Source: an uncultured Clostridia bacterium
GTDB lineage: Bacteria > Bacillota > Clostridia > Lachnospirales > Anaerotignaceae
Direction: 5' to 3'
Assembly (NCBI GenBank): GCA_944378105.1
Contig: CALWGC010000017.1
Coordinates: 92,932-156,931, forward strand
DNA length: 64,000 bases
Shown: piece after piece, positions 60,434 to 64,000 of the stretch
Layout: each line of letters begins with the position of its first letter
Numbering within the stretch: position 1 is the stretch's first letter
The notes under the pieces: generated by a model
Told to the model about the DNA's origin: nothing
What the model saw: the letters and a program-made list of their open reading frames with translations, nothing else
Database searches by the model: none
Program-made: the position numbers and the translations under genes

Positions 60434-61033
60434 TTAAGCCTCCTCGCCGGTCAACTGGGCCACTTCTTTGGCCACTTTTTCTTCGCAAGAGCGCATGGCC
60501 AAAATGGTTTCCGAAAAGAGCCGGTCCATGTCCCATCCAAGTCTCTGGGCGCCTTCGGTGATGGTCTCCCGGGAGCAGCCGGCAGCAAACCGTTTATCCT
60601 TAAATTTTTTCTTTAAACTGCTTACTTCCATGTCCATGACACTTTTGGAAGGACGCATTTTTGCGGCAGCACCAATCAGACCCGTCAATTCGTCTACGGC
60701 AAAAAGCACTTTTTCCATTTCATGCTCCGGCGCCACGTCACTGCAAATGCCATAGGCATGGCTGCACACGGCGTGGATCAGTTCCTCGCTGGCTCCAATT
60801 TCTGCCAAAAGCTGAGGCGCCTTTTTGCAATGTTCTTCCGGGAACTGTTCAAAATCCACGTCATGAAGCAATCCCACTTTGCCCCATTCTTCCTTGTCTT
60901 CCTCATAACCCAAGGTTTCGGCAAAATAGACCATGGCCCCTTCCACCGTCAGGGCATGGAGCAGATGAAAAGGCTCCTGGTTATATTTTTGCAATAACGC
61001 CAAAGCGTCTTGTCTTGTCACGGCTGTTTGCAT
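60434..61033 (-). CDS. HD domain hydrolase
   Basis: The 199-residue protein has the HD metal-site order: HALTVEGAM (about 27), GLLHDVDFEQ (about 54-63), HAYG and a later Asp in AVDELTGLI. HD proteins hydrolyse phosphate bonds, often nucleotides or cyclic nucleotides; this subtype is common in clostridia with unknown substrate. The ATG at 61033 follows AAGGAGG. Confidence 0.85.
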   Translation of the reverse strand: MQTAVTRQDALALLQKYNQEPFHLLHALTVEGAMVYFAETLGYEEDKEEWGKVGLLHDVDFEQFPEEHCKKAPQLLAEIGASEELIHAVCSHAYGICSDVAPEHEMEKVLFAVDELTGLIGAAAKMRPSKSVMDMEVSSLKKKFKDKRFAAGCSRETITEGAQRLGWDMDRLFSETILAMRSCEEKVAKEVAQLTGEEA

Positions 61034-61052
61034 GATTTTCTCCTCCTTTTTC

Positions 61053-61082
61053 AAAAAAAATCCTCTGCAAAGGCAGAGGATC
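61053..61082 (-). terminator. Intrinsic terminator after the permease-thioredoxin-Cys-rich operon
   Basis: ATCCTCTGC and GCAGAGGAT pair across AAAG; the minus-strand transcript ends in eight T. Confidence 0.92.
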
Positions 61083-61121
61083 GTTGCATTGTATTCAGTT
61101 TACCCGTTTCGTTGGAGGTTG

Positions 61122-61316
61122 TCAATCGACGGCCCTTTCCTTCCCTTCAAACCGTTCTTTTAACACCTCATAATAATGGGCGTTGGACTTATCGCCGTTT
61201 GGCGAAGGGAACAGACAAAAAGGAAGGCTATCGGTATCCCGATGTTTTTTCACACAAGCAGCACAGTTGCCGTGGTTTGGGCAGACGGTCTTTGGGCAAG
61301 GGCAAGTTTCATCCAT
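61122..61316 (-). CDS. Small Cys-rich protein
   Basis: The 64-residue protein has six Cys (5, 7, 12, 18, 21, 34) in CPCPKTVCPNHGNCAACVKKH followed by LPFCLF (first stretch split: CPCPKTVCPNHGNC and AACVKKH). This suggests a metal-binding knuckle. The ATG overlaps the thioredoxin-like stop (TGATG) and GGAGG lies 10 bases before. I recognise it as a type common in clostridia but cannot name a function. Its operon (ArsR, ArsP-like permease, thioredoxin-like) suggests thiol or metalloid handling. Confidence 0.75.
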   Translation of the reverse strand: MDETCPCPKTVCPNHGNCAACVKKHRDTDSLPFCLFPSPNGDKSNAHYYEVLKERFEGKERAVD

Positions 61317-61609
61317 CAAGAAAGCGCCTCCTTCAGCAGTTTTTCCATTTCCGACGCCTTGGCCACTCGTCCGCTCAAAAGCACTTTTTCGTTCACCCGC
61401 AATGCCGGCGTAGTCATGACGCCACAGGCGGCCATTTGACCAAAGTCTTTCACATGCTCCACCGGGGCCGTATAACCCAAACGGGTCAGGGCCTCTATGG
61501 TGTTGGCTTCTAAGTCGTTACAGTTTTTGCAGCCACTGCCCAAAATCTCAATTTTTGCGTCAATGGGTGTCAAATGTTTCGGTTCTTCTTTTTTCTTTCC
61601 AAACAACAT
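61316..61609 (-). CDS. Small thioredoxin-family protein (redox-active disulfide protein)
   Basis: The 97-residue protein has a thioredoxin-like fold with GSGCKNC (Cys27, Cys30) and a cis-Pro region MTTPALRVN. This Thioredoxin_3 group is typically found beside SO_0444/ArsP-type permeases and ArsR regulators, exactly as here. It may reduce or carry the permease substrate. AGGAG precedes the ATG, 15 bases after the permease. Confidence 0.9.
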   Translation of the reverse strand: MLFGKKKEEPKHLTPIDAKIEILGSGCKNCNDLEANTIEALTRLGYTAPVEHVKDFGQMAACGVMTTPALRVNEKVLLSGRVAKASEMEKLLKEALS

Positions 61610-61624
61610 GAAAAACGCTCCTTT

Positions 61625-62638
61625 CTAATAAAACAAATAGCCAAAAAAGTGGAAGAAATATCCAATCAAGATAATCCCAACCGTAACGATGCCCACAAAA
61701 ATACCCAGCAGTTTTTTCTTCACTGCCTGGCCGAGCATGATAATGCTGGGCAAAGAAAGGGCCGTCACCGCCATCATAAAGGAAAGCACGGTGCCAAGAC
61801 TTGCTCCTTTTTGGAATAGGCTTTCGGCCACAGGGATGGTGCCAAAAATATCGGCATACATAGGTACCCCCACCACCGTCGCCAGCGGCACAGCAAAGGC
61901 ATTGCCATTTCCAAGCAACCCTTCCACCAAGCTTTGAGGGATAAAGTTATGAATCAAAGCCCCGATGCCCACACCGATGAACACATAATGCGCCACTTTT
62001 TTCACCGTAGCTTCCACTTGCGAGAAGGCAAATCCAACCCGTTGCCGTCTTGAAATCTGCTCCGGTTCTTCCTCCGGCAACGCCGTCTGGTGAATGAAAT
62101 CGGCCACTTGGTCTTCCCAGTGGAGGGCTTCAATCAGCCGTCCGCCAATCACCGCCAGCACCAGCCCCAACACCACATACACCACCGCAATGCGAAACCC
62201 AAAAATACTGGTCAAAAGCAACAACGACCCCAAATCCACCAGCGGCGACGAAATCAGAAACGAAAACGTCACCCCCATGGGCAGCCCCGCACTGGTAAAG
62301 CCCATAAAAAGCGGTATGGAAGAACAGGAGCAAAAAGGCGTCACCGTCCCCAATAACGCCGCCAGCGCGTTGGCCCAAATGCCATGAAACCGGCCAATGA
62401 GCCGCTTGGCCCGCTGCGGCGGAAAATAGCTTTGAATATAGGAAACCAGAAAAATCAGCACCGAAAGCAAGAGAAAAATTTTGATGGTGTCATAAAAGAA
62501 AAAGTGAATGCTGCCGCCCAAACGGCTTTCCACATCCACGCCCAAGACCCCTAAGGCCTTGGCCACCAAAACACTGAGCCACTGCATCCCCAGCAACTGA
62601 TTTTGTAAGAATCCTCCGATTCCTTGTAACAATTCCAT
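61625..62638 (-). CDS. ArsP/SO_0444-like permease (UPF0718)
   Basis: The 337-residue membrane protein has about nine to ten segments and the Cys motif TPFCSCSSIPL (Cys103, Cys105), the signature of the permease family that includes the trivalent organoarsenical exporter ArsP. The gene follows arsR and carries an AGGAGG site. Export of a thiol-reactive metalloid or metal is likely; arsenic itself is inferred from family and regulator only. Confidence 0.85.
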   Translation of the reverse strand: MELLQGIGGFLQNQLLGMQWLSVLVAKALGVLGVDVESRLGGSIHFFFYDTIKIFLLLSVLIFLVSYIQSYFPPQRAKRLIGRFHGIWANALAALLGTVTPFCSCSSIPLFMGFTSAGLPMGVTFSFLISSPLVDLGSLLLLTSIFGFRIAVVYVVLGLVLAVIGGRLIEALHWEDQVADFIHQTALPEEEPEQISRRQRVGFAFSQVEATVKKVAHYVFIGVGIGALIHNFIPQSLVEGLLGNGNAFAVPLATVVGVPMYADIFGTIPVAESLFQKGASLGTVLSFMMAVTALSLPSIIMLGQAVKKKLLGIFVGIVTVGIILIGYFFHFFGYLFY

Positions 62639-62655
62639 CCCAACGCCTCCTATTC

Positions 62656-62679
62656 ATCGATAAATCGAAATCTATCAAT
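62656..62679. promoter_or_regulatory. Second ArsR operator-like inverted repeat, before the permease
   Basis: ATCGATA..TATCAAT, resembling the palindrome in front of arsR, lies 18 bases upstream of the permease start. Confidence 0.45.
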
Positions 62680-62694
62680 GTATCGTCCCAACAA

Positions 62695-62724
62695 AAACCG
62701 TTTCTTGTTGCCAAAAAACGGTTT
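62695..62724 (-). terminator. Terminator-like hairpin after arsR
   Basis: AAACCGTTT and AAACGGTTT pair with a TTTTTG tail on the minus strand, overlapping the arsR stop, so the permease may depend on its own promoter or read-through. Confidence 0.6.
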
Positions 62725-63022
62725 ATTTTTGACAGCTGCAAACCACTTCTGCCGGCTCTTGCAATGCCGCTTGAAACTCCATCAACGGCAAAAAGCCATC
62801 TTCCACCAAGCGATAGTGCATCCACTTGCCTTCCTTTCGCCCCACCACCAAATTGGCCTCGCAAAGCTGTTTCATGTGATGGGAGAGGGTGGGTTGGCTG
62901 ATGTGCAGTTCTTCCAAAAGCTTGCATGCACATTTTTCTTCGCCCCGCAGCAAAAGCAAAATCCGCAGCCGGTTTTCGTCGGCCAAGGCCTTGGCCAGGC
63001 GCACTTGTGCGGTCACATCCAT
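62723..63022 (-). CDS. arsR: ArsR/SmtB family transcriptional repressor
   Basis: The 99-residue winged-helix protein has the recognition helix ISQPTLSHHMKQL (about 41-53), a metalloid-binding CAC pair (Cys31, Cys33) just before it, and a C-terminal CSC (Cys95, Cys97). Such repressors leave DNA when As(III), Sb(III) or soft metals bind. A perfect palindrome lies just upstream. The ATG at 63022 follows GGAGG. Confidence 0.9.
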   Translation of the reverse strand: MDVTAQVRLAKALADENRLRILLLLRGEEKCACKLLEELHISQPTLSHHMKQLCEANLVVGRKEGKWMHYRLVEDGFLPLMEFQAALQEPAEVVCSCQK

Positions 63023-63038
63023 GGCGCCACCTCCATAC

Positions 63039-63054
63039 ATTGATATTTATCAAT
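63039..63054. promoter_or_regulatory. ArsR operator palindrome
   Basis: ATTGATATTTATCAAT is a perfect 7-2-7 palindrome 17 bases before the arsR start, in the usual place and form for an ArsR/SmtB operator. Confidence 0.7.
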
Positions 63055-63079
63055 ATGATACCATTTCTCTCCCCTTCTG

Positions 63080-63970
63080 TCAAGACCGTCTCCACACCAT
63101 ATTCCATTCTTTCTGTCCAAAGAGGCCGTCCTGTTCTTCGGCGGCCAAAAAGCCTTCTCGTTCATAAAAGGCCTTGGCCCGGGTATTTTGTGCAAAGACA
63201 TGCAGTGTCAAGCGGTCGCGCCTTTGCTTTGCTTCTGCCAAAAGTTTGGCGCCAATGCCTTCCCTTTGGTGGGTCTCCTCCACAAACAGTCCGGCCACTT
63301 CCTCTCCCACCAGACCGCAAAACCCCACAATCTTTTGATTTTCTTCCCAAACCAAAACTTCTGCCTGCTGCATCTGTGGCCAAAGAGCAGGTAAGGCTTC
63401 TTTCCAAACATCGGCCGGGACAAAATCATGGGCTTTTCGGTTACCAGAAAGCCAAAGGGCGCAAAGCGGCTCCTTGTCCTCCTCTTTGGCCAGGCGGCAT
63501 TGTCCTTGCCCTTTTTTCATGCGATAGCGGGGGAGCAAAACGCCTTTTCGCTCCACTTCTTCCAAATAGCAACGGTGATAGCCTTGGGATGCAAAAAAGG
63601 GTTCTGCCGTTAGGGAGGCATGGACCGTCAAAACCTGGGCCTGGGCCCGTTCTTCTAGCCTTTGGAGCAATGCTTTGCCAAGGCCCTGCCCTTGGGCCTT
63701 GGGGGATACATAGAGCCGGTCTATATAACCTTCTGCCCGGTCTCCAAAGGCCAAAATCTGCCCTTCTTCTTCCACCACCCAAGCATCCTGGGCCAATAAG
63801 CTTTCCTGCCACGCCTCTTTGTCCGGATTGCCGTCAGCCCAAGCGTCGCGCTGGGCTTTGGTATACTCCTTGGCACAATGCTCATGTACGGTAAGGAAGC
63901 AAGCAACCGAAAACAAGAGATAGACCGCCAGCACTACACTATTCCGAACCAAAGACCAAAAGATAAGCAT
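63080..63970 (-). CDS. Tandem GNAT acetyltransferase
   Basis: The 296-residue protein has two GNAT domains. The first (about 1-150) has SPKAQGQGLGKALLQRL and the second (about 155-296) has THQREGIGAKLL, each the acetyl-CoA pyrophosphate-binding loop. The N-terminal 30 residues are unusually hydrophobic and no ribosome site precedes the ATG at 63970, so the true start may differ. Substrates are unknown; the first domain resembles YafP-type acetyltransferases. Confidence 0.82.
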   Translation of the reverse strand: MLIFWSLVRNSVVLAVYLLFSVACFLTVHEHCAKEYTKAQRDAWADGNPDKEAWQESLLAQDAWVVEEEGQILAFGDRAEGYIDRLYVSPKAQGQGLGKALLQRLEERAQAQVLTVHASLTAEPFFASQGYHRCYLEEVERKGVLLPRYRMKKGQGQCRLAKEEDKEPLCALWLSGNRKAHDFVPADVWKEALPALWPQMQQAEVLVWEENQKIVGFCGLVGEEVAGLFVEETHQREGIGAKLLAEAKQRRDRLTLHVFAQNTRAKAFYEREGFLAAEEQDGLFGQKEWNMVWRRS

Positions 63971-64000
63971 TGTGGGAAAATCTAAACTTTTGGATTTTCC

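Noticed and set aside
1..64000. tRNA, rRNA, CRISPR, insertion sequence or prophage
   Set aside because: Reading both strands I found no tRNA-like or rRNA-like sequence, no spaced direct repeats, and no transposase, integrase or phage gene.

Overview
The window comes from a spore-forming anaerobic Firmicute, most likely class Clostridia. The evidence is a full-length spoIIE, a short-chain acyl-CoA dehydrogenase with its electron-transfer flavoprotein subunits, a formyl-/methylene-THF gene set, Gram-positive gene types (recU, DUF951, LrgAB, ECF S components, a cysteine desulfurase beside thiI), strong AGGAGG ribosome binding sites, several TTG/GTG starts and many U-tailed terminators. A Lachnospirales/Anaerotignum-like organism fits, but the genus cannot be fixed from this sequence. 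I saw no tRNA, rRNA, CRISPR array, insertion sequence or prophage.

Most genes before about 46 kb are on the minus strand. Bases 1-2.7 kb hold an ABC exporter of the GldG type (ATPase, permease, auxiliary subunit cut by the window edge). Bases 3-8.1 kb hold a one-carbon module: panB, fhs, folD, a folT-like folate importer and fchA. Two catabolic clusters follow. One has an RpiR regulator, class II aldolase, hydroxyacid dehydrogenase and four-carbon acid-sugar kinase (8.5-12.6 kb). The other has an IclR regulator with mhpF and mhpE (12.9-15.6 kb). A queuosine-salvage pair (queL-like and yhhQ-like) sits at 15.7-17.1 kb.

Bases 17.3-31.4 kb are housekeeping: lysS and greA, then birA - DUF6145-like - coaX - coaX - dusB, then argF, a thioesterase and ftsH, then hpt and tilS, then spoIIE. 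A small charged protein gene and a divergent YheO-like regulator separate this from ridA (33 kb) and the acd-etfB-etfA operon (33.8-36.9 kb, with a long leader). Next is a translation/sulfur operon (alkD-like, prmA, rsmE, cysteine desulfurase, thiI, recU), an FMN-riboswitch-controlled ribU, and mtnN-pckA.

From 46 kb genes lie on both strands. A plus-strand operon has a glutamine-amidotransferase-type hydrolase, mscS, DUF951, a GH3 lipoprotein and a MerR regulator. It converges with yhdT-panF and lrgAB. Then come fumarate hydratase alpha/beta, a ferredoxin-type aldo/keto reductase and an RNA-methylase-like protein (53.5-57 kb). A MerR regulator stands divergent from a DMT exporter, followed by a TRIC-type channel. 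The last minus-strand genes are a DNA glycosylase and an HD hydrolase, an ArsR-controlled permease/thioredoxin/Cys-rich trio, and a double-GNAT acetyltransferase.

Recurring themes are pantothenate/CoA supply (panB, two coaX, panF-yhdT), one-carbon chemistry with the cyclohydrolase step apparently moved from FolD to FchA, and leader-RNA control (a clear FMN riboswitch, and candidate attenuators before yhdT-panF and acd-etfBA).
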